A stretch of DNA of 64,000 nt from CAYFJO01 sp964343305 (GTDB taxonomy: Bacteria > Planctomycetota > Planctomycetia > Pirellulales > Pirellulaceae), in contig CAYFJO010000012.1 of the NCBI GenBank assembly GCA_964343305.1, positions 1-64,000 of the forward strand. The letters run 5' to 3'. The notes beneath the pieces were generated by a model. It was not told the DNA's origin and did not search any database. It worked only from the letters and a program-made list of their open reading frames with translations. The position numbers and the translations under genes are program-made. Every line of letters begins with the position of its first letter. Position 1 is the first letter of the stretch. Shown here in pieces: positions 16,216-25,277 of the stretch.

Positions 16216-18123
16216 TCATTGTGAAGACGCTTCGGTATAGAACAGCAGCGAATCCCTAATCCAATCGTTGGTTTTCCGGACGAAACCTCCGTTGTCAAAG
16301 TGGTTTTCAAATTCAACCGAGATCTTAAACACACGATTGCCTGACAGAAAGACAAGTTCACGGTTCTCGTAGTAGTCCACGTTGTCCCGATCTGCCTCAG
16401 TCAAACCAAACTGTGACATCGACGGAATGTCACGATATGTCAACGTCACTGCTTCGCTAGTGAATTCAAGGGCATCCAATCCCTGAAAGCTAACTTCTTT
16501 GAATGAATTCGTTGCGATCAGTCTCATGATGGCCTTCGCGCCCCACTGTTCGATAGACAAATTGCTCAAATCCGTCCAACTCAAACGGAATCTGCCATTG
16601 CGGATTAAGCAAGCCCGGTAGTGGCGAATTGATGATCCGAATGCCGACCGTTGGCTTTGACAATGAACCTCACTTGCAGGCATCTCAAAAGAACATCCTG
16701 CCTCTGGAAAGAATTGACGCGTGCCCTTGCGTGACTCTCTACCGGTTTTCTTAGGACCACGCCACCCCCATCCATTGCTAGACCAATTTCCGATTTGGAC
16801 GTAATTGAATTCGCGTTTGTATCGCGGAAGCCCGTCGACGAATGTGTGTTTGTTCAAGAACCGTGGCGATAGAACTGCTATATCCTCTGGCCAAACGCCA
16901 TTTACCTGTCGATATCGTTCGACAGCGAGCGCCACGGTTATAACGGTATCGTCAATATGATACCAAGCTGAATAAATCGATCCCCCGTCCAAGTATTCCT
17001 GAAGGTGTTCATTCGTGCTTGTCCACCGATACGCGTAGGAATTTGAAATCGTGTTTGCGGTCTTCCTCAAGCGCTTCTCATTCGTGCCGCTGGGGTCATC
17101 CGCAAGATCAATTGTCGCTTGGCTGATTTTCAAGAGGGCCAGGCGATCTTCGTGGGGGAACAACATCGTTCCTAACAAACTCCGCCCGTTTCGCACATAC
17201 CATGCGTACCATGGCTCTCGATCATCTTTTGAGTGTTCCAAGCCGCTGAGCGCAATCGCGCGGCGGGCGACCTGCATACGAAGCAGCGCTTCGTTGTAGT
17301 CTGTATCGAGTAGGATCTCTTGAAATGATTGCAACTTAGCGTCCGGCAGACTCACGGCGTCCATTAATGACAGCAGATTGCTCCACGACTGCTGAATGAT
17401 GTCAAATCGCGTCAGGAGCGCACTTGGATCGGGATCGAACCGCAGTGTATTTGCCAGGCGGAAACTTGTGTGTATTGATCTCGCCGCTGCATCCACATCG
17501 CCGCGAAACGCACTAGCAAACGCTCGCGGGCGAAGGATCATCTGGACGTTGGCTAAGCGTGAGTGGATTACACGGTGATTCCATTGGAAGGCGTTCGATT
17601 CGAATCGAATCGCCCCATCGCTTTTCAGCAATTCTTCCAATTCACGGATCGGCTTTTCGAAACGAGACAAATAATCTTCGTAAGTCTCAATGCCTTCGCC
17701 CGCCAAGTATGGCAACGTCGGCAACCGTTCGAACGAACCATCCATGCCGATTGCGACTGTCCGTCGGTGGATGGCGAATCGCTTCAAGTCTTTGGCATTG
17801 AATTCCCGCCGAACCTGATCGATCTGATCGAGAATCGCGACCAGGTCGTCCGTCACGTCGATGACACCAGGAGGCAAACCTGCGTACTCTTCAAGTTGGG
17901 ACAATGTCGTAGGCATTCCAGCAGCGACAATCTTTTCTAGCTCAATTTGCAGCACGTTGCCGGCCTGCCAATATCGACTCACAAGGATCGTCGCCACCAC
18001 CAACATCAGAAGCAAAAGAAACTTGCGAAAGTGCCAAGGAAGCAGCGGGATGCGGACGATCAGTAGTCGCAGCGCGCTGTAGTAGAATCGTTGAATTCGA
18101 ACTAGCCGTCTTTTCGGTTGCAT
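16216..18123 (-). CDS. Large membrane-anchored protein of unknown function
   Basis: A 635-residue protein with one N-terminal transmembrane helix (about residues 33-50, FLLLLMLVVATILVS) preceded by a basic cytoplasmic tail, so most of it lies outside the cytoplasm. It is mainly helical. Around residues 400-430 it has VALAVERYRQVNGVWPEDIAVLSP, a module also found in the secreted protein at 62257-63894 (LALAAYKNDHGRYPDSLDKLAP) and known to recur in planctomycete proteins of unknown function. No enzyme motif was found. The gene is seven bases downstream of the small membrane-protein gene 18131-18682, so they are probably one operon. Confidence 0.75.
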   Translation of the reverse strand: MQPKRRLVRIQRFYYSALRLLIVRIPLLPWHFRKFLLLLMLVVATILVSRYWQAGNVLQIELEKIVAAGMPTTLSQLEEYAGLPPGVIDVTDDLVAILDQIDQVRREFNAKDLKRFAIHRRTVAIGMDGSFERLPTLPYLAGEGIETYEDYLSRFEKPIRELEELLKSDGAIRFESNAFQWNHRVIHSRLANVQMILRPRAFASAFRGDVDAAARSIHTSFRLANTLRFDPDPSALLTRFDIIQQSWSNLLSLMDAVSLPDAKLQSFQEILLDTDYNEALLRMQVARRAIALSGLEHSKDDREPWYAWYVRNGRSLLGTMLFPHEDRLALLKISQATIDLADDPSGTNEKRLRKTANTISNSYAYRWTSTNEHLQEYLDGGSIYSAWYHIDDTVITVALAVERYRQVNGVWPEDIAVLSPRFLNKHTFVDGLPRYKREFNYVQIGNWSSNGWGWRGPKKTGRESRKGTRQFFPEAGCSFEMPASEVHCQSQRSAFGSSIRHYRACLIRNGRFRLSWTDLSNLSIEQWGAKAIMRLIATNSFKEVSFQGLDALEFTSEAVTLTYRDIPSMSQFGLTEADRDNVDYYENRELVFLSGNRVFKISVEFENHFDNGGFVRKTNDWIRDSLLFYTEASSQ

Positions 18124-18130
18124 CGCATTT

Positions 18131-18682
18131 CTACAATACGAGTTTCCATATGAGGAACGGAAAAGAGGTGTTTATCAATATCGCGATTCTCGCTCCGACC
18201 ACGGAATAGCGATCACGGTGCCCACAGAAAATTACCATCGTCAATAGTTTCAACGGAATGCTTGCAAGCGCCAACGCGGCCAGCCCCCACTGGCCAAGGA
18301 ACGCTAGAAAAGCCCAAAGTGATTGGTCATAGTTGCCGAGTTTGAGCGCCAACACGGACAGCACGAACAGAAGAACAGGCAACAAACCAATTTCGAAAGT
18401 TAGTGCAAACGCGTTTCGGCGACGGAGCTGTTGGCGTGTAAAGCTTATTTGATTGGACCGGCCCGGCCAACAACTCACAACGCAAAAAGAGATTTGGACG
18501 ACGACTAAAATCAGCCAAGTCACAAGGAAACTGCTCTGGATTTTCTCCAAACTTTGGTCCATCGAATACAGACCACGCGACAGACTCGACAGAATGGCAC
18601 CGACAACGAGCAGCAAGATAAGCGAGCGTATCCCGAGCGAGCGTGCTTGAACGGGCTCAGATGAGTTGGAACTTCGGTTCAT
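18131..18682 (-). CDS. Small integral membrane protein
   Basis: A 183-residue protein with about four or five hydrophobic helices (around residues 18-38, 52-72, 96-117, 124-148 and 162-181) and no recognisable motif. It lies between the carboxymuconolactone decarboxylase-like gene (four bases upstream) and the large membrane-anchored protein (seven bases downstream), all on the minus strand, so co-transcription is likely. It could help anchor or export its downstream neighbour, but that is only a guess from position. Confidence 0.65.
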   Translation of the reverse strand: MNRSSNSSEPVQARSLGIRSLILLLVVGAILSSLSRGLYSMDQSLEKIQSSFLVTWLILVVVQISFCVVSCWPGRSNQISFTRQQLRRRNAFALTFEIGLLPVLLFVLSVLALKLGNYDQSLWAFLAFLGQWGLAALALASIPLKLLTMVIFCGHRDRYSVVGARIAILINTSFPFLIWKLVL

Positions 18683-18685
18683 CTT

Positions 18686-19078
18686 TTACGATTCGCCAGT
18701 GGCGCCTTCTTCTTGAAAAACTTCATGGGCTGTTGCCAGACCTTCCCAAGTCGCTGGAAAGCCGGCATAGGGAGCGATTTGAAGTAGAGTTTCCGTGACA
18801 TCCTGCTTGGTCGCTCCGTTGCGGATGGCGAAGCGGATGTTCAATTCGAGGGCTCGCCGGCGTCCCATGCCGGCGAGTGTGGCGATGGTGACCAGGCTCT
18901 TTGTCCGCAAGTCTAATCCTTCGCGGCTCCAGATTTCGCCGCCGAGGAATTCGACGACGTAGTTTTCAAAGTCGGGCGAGATCTCTGTCCAGCTTTCGCG
19001 CACCGACTCGGCGGATTCTTCGCCTAGCATTTTGTTGATTAACTCGGCTCCGCGCTGTTTTCGTTCTTCGATGTTCAT
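18686..19078 (-). CDS. Carboxymuconolactone decarboxylase family protein
   Basis: A 130-residue protein of the CMD/AhpD superfamily. The ATG at 19078 (MNIEERKQRG) has GGAA six bases upstream and begins where family homology begins; an earlier ATG at 19120 is less likely. The conserved stretch LDLRTKSLVTIATLAGMGR, followed by ELNIRFAIRNGATKQDVTETLLQ and PYAGFPATWEGL, is typical of gamma-carboxymuconolactone decarboxylases. The CxxC pair of AhpD-like peroxidases is absent, which favours a decarboxylase or a non-catalytic homologue. It follows the SDR gene by about 45 bases, in a set SMP-30, SDR, CMD that suits breakdown of sugar lactones or small aromatic acids. Confidence 0.85.
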   Translation of the reverse strand: MNIEERKQRGAELINKMLGEESAESVRESWTEISPDFENYVVEFLGGEIWSREGLDLRTKSLVTIATLAGMGRRRALELNIRFAIRNGATKQDVTETLLQIAPYAGFPATWEGLATAHEVFQEEGATGES

Positions 19079-19124
19079 GATTGTTCCAGGTTTGTTTTGG
19101 AGAAAATCGTCTAACGGCAAGCCG

Positions 19125-19904
19125 TTAAGCGAGTCCCCAGCCGGCCGAGACGTCGATTGCTTCGCCGGTGATGTTATCGGCTTCCTGTGACACGAGAAAT
19201 GCGACCATGGCAGCGACGTCTTCAGGCTGGACCATTTTCTTGAGAGCGGATTTTTGGTGATACGTCTCCGTCACTTGCTCGATCGACTGGCCGAGTTCCT
19301 GGGCTCGGCTTTCGATGACTCGTTTCATGCGGTCGCCTTCGACCGGGCCGGGCAACACCGCGTTGGCTTGGATCTTGTACTCGCCCAGTTCCGCAGCCAG
19401 TGTTTTGGCCAATCCGATGACTCCCCATTTCGCTACGCAATACGGGCTGCGAAGCGGATAGCCGATGCGTCCAGCGATCGACGAAATGCAAATGATCTTG
19501 CCACGTCGCCGCTCCATCATGTGTGTGGCGACGGCTTTGCTGAACAAAAACGCACCGGTCAGATTGATGAACAAACAATCGTTCCACTCGTCCAGTGTCA
19601 CGTCGCGAACGAGCGATGTTGGACCGGCAGTGCCAGAGTTATTGACGAGGATATCGATTTCGCCAAGTTCCGAACGACAACGCGAAACCGCATCGGCGAT
19701 CTGTGTTGGGGCGCGAATGTTACCAACGACCGGCAAAGCTCGACGGCCAAGCTTGCGAATCTCTTCGGCTGTCTCGCTTAATTCGGTTTCTTCGGGCGCA
19801 AACAGCGCGACGTCCGCACCGTCTCGGGCCAAGCGGAGCGCGATGCATTTGCCGAGATTGACCGCACCGCCGGTAACGATGGCAACCTTGTCTTTTAATT
19901 TCAT
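19125..19904 (-). CDS. Short-chain dehydrogenase/reductase
   Basis: A 259-residue classical SDR, an NAD(P)-dependent oxidoreductase. The nucleotide-binding loop is TGGAVNLG (residues 11-18, in place of TGxxxGxG). NNSG is at 88-91. The catalytic Ser is at 141-142 (CISSIAG) and Y155-x3-K159 is YCVAK. The C-terminal cap DNITGEAIDVSAGWG is typical of 3-oxoacyl-ACP reductase/glucose dehydrogenase-like members. The start ATG overlaps the TGA of the SMP-30 gene by four bases (ATGA), a sign of translational coupling; the frame upstream of this ATG is only antisense-like extension. Substrate is probably a sugar or sugar acid, judged by the lactonase-like partner. Confidence 0.9.
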   Translation of the reverse strand: MKLKDKVAIVTGGAVNLGKCIALRLARDGADVALFAPEETELSETAEEIRKLGRRALPVVGNIRAPTQIADAVSRCRSELGEIDILVNNSGTAGPTSLVRDVTLDEWNDCLFINLTGAFLFSKAVATHMMERRRGKIICISSIAGRIGYPLRSPYCVAKWGVIGLAKTLAAELGEYKIQANAVLPGPVEGDRMKRVIESRAQELGQSIEQVTETYHQKSALKKMVQPEDVAAMVAFLVSQEADNITGEAIDVSAGWGLA

Positions 19905-20896
19905 GGCTGCGGCCCCGGTCGATAAGAGGGCTTGCCAGGGATTTGCGTTTGCAAACTGAGCAGTTTTTTTCCACAGGTGATGTACAAGGTCTTTAGATCT
20001 TTGGCGCCGAACGTGCAGTTGGTGATCGTGTCTTCCGGAGTTTCGATGTAGGCCAGCCGTTTGCCTTTGGGCGAAATGACGTGGATGCCGGGCTTGGTGT
20101 CCAGCGTTTCGCTCGTGCCGCGTGTTCGATGCAGGCCGGCCGCGACATAAAGGTTGCCTTTGGCGTCGATGCACATTCCGTCACCACTGCGACCGGGATA
20201 AAAGTTGATCAACGTTTGCTCTTTACCCAGAGTGCCGTCTTCTTTTAACTCGTAGGCGCGAATCGAACGAGCGTGGTCGGCGCGCGGGTCGGCGTCGATC
20301 AAGTACAACATCTTGTCATCCGGCGAAGTGACGATGCCGTTCGGCATGTCGATATCGGGCGTGGCAACAAGTCGGTCGATCGTTCCGTCAGGGTCGAGGC
20401 GATAGACTGCGTTGACTTGACCCGGTTTCAAATTGGTGCCAAATCGAGACGTGAAGTAAAGTCGCCCTTGCTTGTCGAACGCCAGATCGTTGACTTTGCC
20501 AAGCGGCTTGCCTTGGTAGTTGTCTGCCATCACTTCGATCTTGCCGGTCTGCATGTCCGTTCTCGTGACGCGTTCAGCGTTGCCTTCGCACGCCCACAAT
20601 CGACCTTGCCCATCGAACAGCAGCCCGTTTGCCGCATTACTGTTTTCGCGGAACACAGTTAGCGACCGTTTTGCGGGGCTCCATTTCATGATCAACTCGG
20701 CATTCGTGTTTGTAAAAAACACGTTTCCCGCTCGATCACATGCAGGACCTTCGAGAAACGCGACGTCCGTCTCGGTTTTGACGTCTGATTGGCCAAAAAA
20801 CTTCGCATTATCGTCCGCAATCGTTGAGCTGGTTTGTGCAGCGAATGCGATGATTGAAAGGAAAAGTAGCAAACGGGTTGATTTCATTGAGTTCAC
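19901..20896 (-). CDS. Secreted SMP-30/gluconolactonase-like beta-propeller
   Basis: A 331-residue exported protein of the SMP-30/gluconolactonase/LRE family, which opens sugar lactones in a calcium-dependent way. Residues 1-27 form the signal peptide (ending STIADD). The six-bladed propeller shows the expected metal-ligand neighbourhoods: LEGPACDRAGNVFFTN (Glu), KVNDLAFDKQGRLYFTS (Asn), DMPNGIVTSPDDKMLY (Asn) and SGDGMCIDAKGNLYV (Asp). It is the first gene of a minus-strand set with the coupled SDR and the CMD protein. An ATG nine bases in (20887) is an alternative start. Activity on gluconolactone-like compounds is the usual assumption; the true substrate is open. Confidence 0.88.
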   Translation of the reverse strand: MNSMKSTRLLLFLSIIAFAAQTSSTIADDNAKFFGQSDVKTETDVAFLEGPACDRAGNVFFTNTNAELIMKWSPAKRSLTVFRENSNAANGLLFDGQGRLWACEGNAERVTRTDMQTGKIEVMADNYQGKPLGKVNDLAFDKQGRLYFTSRFGTNLKPGQVNAVYRLDPDGTIDRLVATPDIDMPNGIVTSPDDKMLYLIDADPRADHARSIRAYELKEDGTLGKEQTLINFYPGRSGDGMCIDAKGNLYVAAGLHRTRGTSETLDTKPGIHVISPKGKRLAYIETPEDTITNCTFGAKDLKTLYITCGKKLLSLQTQIPGKPSYRPGPQP

Positions 20897-20897
20897 C

Positions 20898-21083
20898 TTT
20901 CTTATTCAAGCGATGGCGGGTTTGCTGGTTCTATCGTGTCCGGAGATGCAAAATGACAACACACCGATTGTAGCACTTCGGTCCCACGCTGCGGCGGAAG
21001 GCAACCCGGTCAAAGACACTTCAGTCATCTGGCTATGGCTGTCCGGCAGCCCGACACACGTCGAAACTTTTGATCTGAAAATT
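20898..21083 (+). pseudogene. Remnant of a DUF1501 gene (N-terminal part)
   Basis: The plus-strand frame reads FTFLIQAMAGLLVLSCPEM, then SVIWLWLSGSPTHVETFDLK. Intact DUF1501 proteins begin with a twin-arginine signal ending like LQAGAAGLLGLSLPELLR, followed by a strand such as VIFLFLSGGPPHQETFDPK, so the match covers the end of the signal and the first strand of the alkaline-phosphatase-like domain. There is no upstream twin-arginine motif or start codon in frame, and the similarity breaks off at about 21083 where the giant cytochrome gene ends on the other strand. Only some 60 residues of an expected 420-480 remain. Confidence 0.55.
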
Positions 21084-24000
21084 AGGGCAGTGGCTGCGTT
21101 GCGCGAAGGTAGGCGAATAGGTCGCGAACCTGCTGGTCGGAGAGGGGCTTGAGCATGCCTTCAGGCATGATCGAACGCGGGATGGCCTTCATCTCTTCGA
21201 TGTTATCGCGGGGAATTACAGTGATCTGGCCTTCGGCGCTTCGAAGCACTACGACTTGATTGTCCTGGTCGGAAAGGAATCCGTTCAACACGCGACCGTC
21301 CGCCGTCAACACGACGTAGTTTTCGAAACCTTCGCGAATTTCGATGCTGGGATTCACCACGTTGACCATCAATCGCTGCAAGTCGTCGCGTTTATACGAT
21401 GTCAGATTCGGGCCAATATAGGCTCCGTCGGTGAACAGCACGTGACACTTGGCACATGTCTGCTTGTACAGCACCTTGCCACGGTAGGGATTGCCCGAGG
21501 CCTGGGAGATGACTCCGGTATAACGTTTGATGTCCACCAACATTTGCTGGGTCGTGGCTCCTTGTACCGTGCCCCAGACCTTTTTCAAACTGGCTTGCAG
21601 TTTTTCATCCTGATGCAACAACATCCGTCGAACGGAATCCATCGGAACATCGTCCCGTTTGACTTTTCCTTTGTCGACGGCATCCGCCAGAGCGAGCGAC
21701 CAGTTACTGCGACTGGCTAACAACGACGCGGCGACTTGTTGCGTATCGCCGCTGATCTGGTTGTAAAACTTCAACACTGACTTGGCGACGGCTGGATCTT
21801 CGTATGAGTTCAATGCGTTCAATGCCGTAGATCGAACATCGTTGTTCTGTGTGGCTTCCGCGATGGCCAGTAACGTTGGTAACGAATCCTGACGAGACAA
21901 TTGGCCGAGAATGTCAATCAACTGAATTCGATCTTCAGCTTTCGCCTTTTCATTTTTGGCGATGGCGAGGCCTTCTTCCAAAGCCTTTGCTTCGGATTGA
22001 CGCATACGGAGGGCCAGCGAACCACCGCCGGACTTTGCAATCGCGGCGATCAACTTCTCGGGCAGTCCGGCCAGCGTACGACCTTTGTACGCGGTCTCGA
22101 AACCAGCGAGCAATTTCTTTGCGTCCGCTTCGGAATCCACGGCCAACAACAGATCGGCACAGGCAAGTAAATCTTTTCGCGTGCCAGATTGCGCGAAGCG
22201 CCGCATCAAGCGTTCGATGAGATGATCCTGGACGATCGTCAGTGACCAGATTTCCTTTTCACTGAAAAGGGCGACCACGTCGTCGCGGCCGCTTTCACAT
22301 TTCGATTCGATGGCCCACCACAAGAGCAATGGCATGTACGGATCACTTGTGTCGGCACTGTGATTGAGCAAGTTGCGCACAATGCCGAGGCAGTCGGTTG
22401 ATTTCAACCGGCGCGCGGAACAGGCGATTTGACATCGCGTTTCGACGCTTGGTTCGGATCCAGCGATCGCGTTGATTTTCCGAACGAACGAAGTGGAAGC
22501 TTTGCCATCGTCACACATCAATCGAACGACCCACAAACGGACGTACGGATTGTTGTGGTCGAGCAATTTCAAGGCGGTCGATTCGTCGAGGCCGCCAGAT
22601 AGGTCGAGCGCCCAAAGACACTCGAGCGCATATTGGCCGTTGTGCTCGGCGAGGTTCTTCTTCAAGGTCGGAATGATCGATTTGTCTTTGCGATCACCAA
22701 GAATTCTCAACGCCGTCTGCCGATGCCAACGGTTGTAACGAAGTAAGACCTGCTCGACGATGTCGCCCGACTTGGCAGCGGTGAATTTGAACGGCTGGCC
22801 TGAGACTTGAGCAGGTTCGGGATTTGTGGCTACAATAGTAGGTATGCTTTTGGTTTGGTCCTTCGGCGAGACAATGCGCACGGTTTGGCCGCTTGTTGCC
22901 ACCGCCTTGCGTGGAACACCGGTGATACGATAAACCCGCCCAGACTTCTTGTGAACGCGTCCCTGATAATGGCTGGCGTGATCGATGCGTTGCTCGTAGA
23001 GATCGGCGACATAAAGTGCTCCATCGGGACCGACTTTGATGTCGACGGGACGCACCCATGTGTCTGAGCTTTGCATTGCGTGACCGACATCGCTCGTTTT
23101 GAACGTCGAGCCGTTTATGGCCACGTCACTTCTCGTGACGTGGCTTTGTAGCGGAGCGACGCCGAACAACTGACCGTGGTATTGTGCTGGCAATGTCATG
23201 TCTTCGTAAATCACAAAGTTGTGCGTAAATCGAGGCACTTTGTTGTGCGGCATGTGAGGGAAATAGCCGTAGGCGTACGGATTCGACAACTCGCCGTGTT
23301 TGCCAAAACCTTTGCGATAATAGCCACCCTGAACGTAATGAAATCCGCGCGTGTCACCGCCGTTGTGCCCCGAATAGATGCGGCCTTTTGAATCAAGTTC
23401 CAGTCCAAACGAATTGCCGCCGCCTTCGGCGAAGATCTCGTACTTTTTCTTTTCAGGGTGGTAGCGCCAGACGAGTTGGCCCATCGAATGGACGGGCTTG
23501 TCTTTCGTACCAGGACGTTTGATGTTGCCCGTGACCGTGCTGCCTTGGCACGCGTACAGCCAACCGTCCGGTCCCCAACGCAAGCTATTGGCAATCGAAT
23601 GCGAATCCTCAATGCCAAATCCTTCCAGCAGCACTTCAGGATCGCCATCGGGCCGGTCGTCTTGATTCTTGTCGGCGTAAAACAGCAGATAAGGTGGATT
23701 CAAAACGAACACTCCGCCGCGGCCAATCGCAAACGACGAAACCAGGCTCAGGTCGTCGACAAACGCAGAGTGCTTGTCAAACTTGCCATCGCCGTCGGTG
23801 TCTTCATGAATCGAAATGCGGTCCTTGCCCTTGAAATGATTCGGCGGCGCGGGCGGGACTTTGTCGTACACACTGCGGAGATACTTGTCGCGGCTGACCA
23901 TCTTCAAGCCAGCCGGATTGGGATACTGCAGATACTCGACAACCCACATGCGTCCACGATCGTCCCACTTGATCGACAGCGGCTGGCCAATCGTCGGCTC

Positions 24001-24675
24001 GGACAAAGCGACCGAGATTACGAGATCTTCGGGAAGCGAAATCCGCTTGAGCGTCTCGTCGATCGACAGCGGACCATCATCCTTGTCCTTCAACTTTTTG
24101 AGCGTCGCGATCACTTCGTCCGTTGGCTGCAACTTGCCGTAGACAACTTGTTCGGGTGGAGCGGCATTGCCAAACGACTTGCCCCACTTTGTTTCGTCAC
24201 CGAAACGAAACTGCCACATGCCTTCCAAGCGAATCGCTTCGCGCGGGCCAAAGATCACGGGCGCGGCGACATTGAAATTCGATCGATAGGATTCCTTGAA
24301 AATGCGAATCGAAACGACGTTGGTCTCGCCTGCCTTCACATGCGCGGCGTCAACAAGAAACCGCTTTTCGCCGCCAAGTCCGCTGCGAAAGTTTGGCGGA
24401 AATTGACCAAAGCCGCCGATCCGTACGCCATTGAAATAAGCCTCGCGCGCGTCATCGACACCTTCAAGGTAAAGGTCGAGGTCCTTGTCCTTCCACGCCG
24501 CCGGGATCTCGACCGCGCATCGAAACCAACAATGTCCGTCTTTGCCGGACGCACTGTCGCTGGGAGCCCGCTTCCATGCGTCTGGAATCGATATTATCTC
24601 GACGCCTTCCTGTGCCAAGGTGACCGTTGCGACGGCGAGCAAAATACAAACGGAAGAAAGAGTACGAAAAGACAT
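21082..24675 (-). CDS. PVC-type giant dehydrogenase with HEAT repeats and C-terminal haem c
   Basis: A 1197-residue exported multidomain protein characteristic of planctomycetes and Verrucomicrobia. Residues 1-21 are the signal peptide. Residues about 25-160 form a galactose-binding-like sandwich (DLDLYLEGVDDAREAYFNG) as in GH2 enzymes. Residues about 215-590 are the membrane-bound-dehydrogenase propeller (WDDRGRMWVVEYLQYPNPAG, GPDGWLYACQGSTVTG, GPDGALYVADLYEQRIDH). Residues about 610-1040 are HEAT-type helical repeats. A C-terminal cytochrome c domain has the haem motif C1074-A-K-C-H1078 and a distal Met candidate in RSIMPEGML. Such proteins are thought to oxidise sugars or other compounds in the periplasm and pass electrons to haem; the substrate is unknown. 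The gene stands alone on the minus strand, downstream of the mobile island. Confidence 0.9.
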   Translation of the reverse strand: MSFRTLSSVCILLAVATVTLAQEGVEIISIPDAWKRAPSDSASGKDGHCWFRCAVEIPAAWKDKDLDLYLEGVDDAREAYFNGVRIGGFGQFPPNFRSGLGGEKRFLVDAAHVKAGETNVVSIRIFKESYRSNFNVAAPVIFGPREAIRLEGMWQFRFGDETKWGKSFGNAAPPEQVVYGKLQPTDEVIATLKKLKDKDDGPLSIDETLKRISLPEDLVISVALSEPTIGQPLSIKWDDRGRMWVVEYLQYPNPAGLKMVSRDKYLRSVYDKVPPAPPNHFKGKDRISIHEDTDGDGKFDKHSAFVDDLSLVSSFAIGRGGVFVLNPPYLLFYADKNQDDRPDGDPEVLLEGFGIEDSHSIANSLRWGPDGWLYACQGSTVTGNIKRPGTKDKPVHSMGQLVWRYHPEKKKYEIFAEGGGNSFGLELDSKGRIYSGHNGGDTRGFHYVQGGYYRKGFGKHGELSNPYAYGYFPHMPHNKVPRFTHNFVIYEDMTLPAQYHGQLFGVAPLQSHVTRSDVAINGSTFKTSDVGHAMQSSDTWVRPVDIKVGPDGALYVADLYEQRIDHASHYQGRVHKKSGRVYRITGVPRKAVATSGQTVRIVSPKDQTKSIPTIVATNPEPAQVSGQPFKFTAAKSGDIVEQVLLRYNRWHRQTALRILGDRKDKSIIPTLKKNLAEHNGQYALECLWALDLSGGLDESTALKLLDHNNPYVRLWVVRLMCDDGKASTSFVRKINAIAGSEPSVETRCQIACSARRLKSTDCLGIVRNLLNHSADTSDPYMPLLLWWAIESKCESGRDDVVALFSEKEIWSLTIVQDHLIERLMRRFAQSGTRKDLLACADLLLAVDSEADAKKLLAGFETAYKGRTLAGLPEKLIAAIAKSGGGSLALRMRQSEAKALEEGLAIAKNEKAKAEDRIQLIDILGQLSRQDSLPTLLAIAEATQNNDVRSTALNALNSYEDPAVAKSVLKFYNQISGDTQQVAASLLASRSNWSLALADAVDKGKVKRDDVPMDSVRRMLLHQDEKLQASLKKVWGTVQGATTQQMLVDIKRYTGVISQASGNPYRGKVLYKQTCAKCHVLFTDGAYIGPNLTSYKRDDLQRLMVNVVNPSIEIREGFENYVVLTADGRVLNGFLSDQDNQVVVLRSAEGQITVIPRDNIEEMKAIPRSIMPEGMLKPLSDQQVRDLFAYLRATQPLP

Positions 24676-24764
24676 AAGCTAGATTCCGCGGAATGAGTGA
24701 TGGGCAGGATTTTGGAGGGTGCTGACAATTGTACCAAGAAAACGTAGCGGTAGTAGCATTTCCC

Positions 24765-24780
24765 GGTAGTGTGTGACTAA
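24765..24780 (+). repeat. Left terminal inverted repeat of the island
   Basis: GGTAGTGTGTGACTAA. The first 12 bases are repeated inverted at 27452-27463; allowing one mismatch the match extends to about 15 bases. The transposase stop codon (TAG on the minus strand, 24777-24779) lies within it. Confidence 0.65.
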
Positions 24781-25277
24781 ATGTTGCTGGTCTCGGAAAT
24801 TAATTCTCGAACTGTCCAAACCCGATCTGTCAGTCCTGATTCTACCGCTGGCGTCGTCTTCAAAGTGCCGTGAATTCGCACGTAATTGTAGTGCATGAAG
24901 TACAGGGCCAGCATCGCTTCGTGGTTCTGCCATTTCTTGCTGAATGCATTAGTCAATCTCGTCATGCGTCGCATGAAAGTCCGCATGTTGAGATTGTGTC
25001 GCTCGCAGTGTGACGTGCAGATTCGATCGTCTTCAGGATTGCCCCAAATGGCTTCCTTCTTAATCGAACTTATCGAGGCAGGCGAATACTTGCGTTGATC
25101 CTCTTGCGACGTGTTGCCGAATATCTTGATCAGCATGCCGTAGTCGATGCGGCCAGCGAGGGCAAACGGCACAGCTGTCTTGTACGGGCCGAATCCGTCG
25201 CTGGAGAGATGAAATCGACCAGCCACAGCATCGCGCCGGTTAAGCCACCGGAAGAGCGCAAGGGTGCCCCGCTTCAA
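24777..25277 (-). pseudogene. IS1-like transposase, truncated and internally deleted
   Basis: A 166-codon minus-strand frame whose C-terminal half matches IS1-family (DDE) transposases: CERHNLNMRTFMRRMTRLTN, AFSKKWQNHEAMLALYFMHYNYVRIHGTLKTTPA (quoted in part: NAFSKKWQNHEAMLA) and SGLTDRVWTVRELI. The N-terminal helix-turn-helix and zinc-binding region and the first catalytic Asp are missing. What is left of the centre, WLNRRDAVAGRFHLSSDGFGPY, brings the RDA segment too close to the second catalytic region (TTDGH in relatives), so an internal deletion is likely. It should be inactive. Its 5-prime end overlaps the oppositely oriented RHH gene. Stop codon and terminal repeat overlap, which is normal for this IS family. 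Confidence 0.75.

Noticed and set aside
23458..24696. 412-codon open frame on the plus strand opposite the giant cytochrome gene
   Set aside because: It is wholly antisense to an unambiguous multidomain protein, has no ribosome-binding site, and its Arg/Ala/Val-rich composition is that of a shadow frame.
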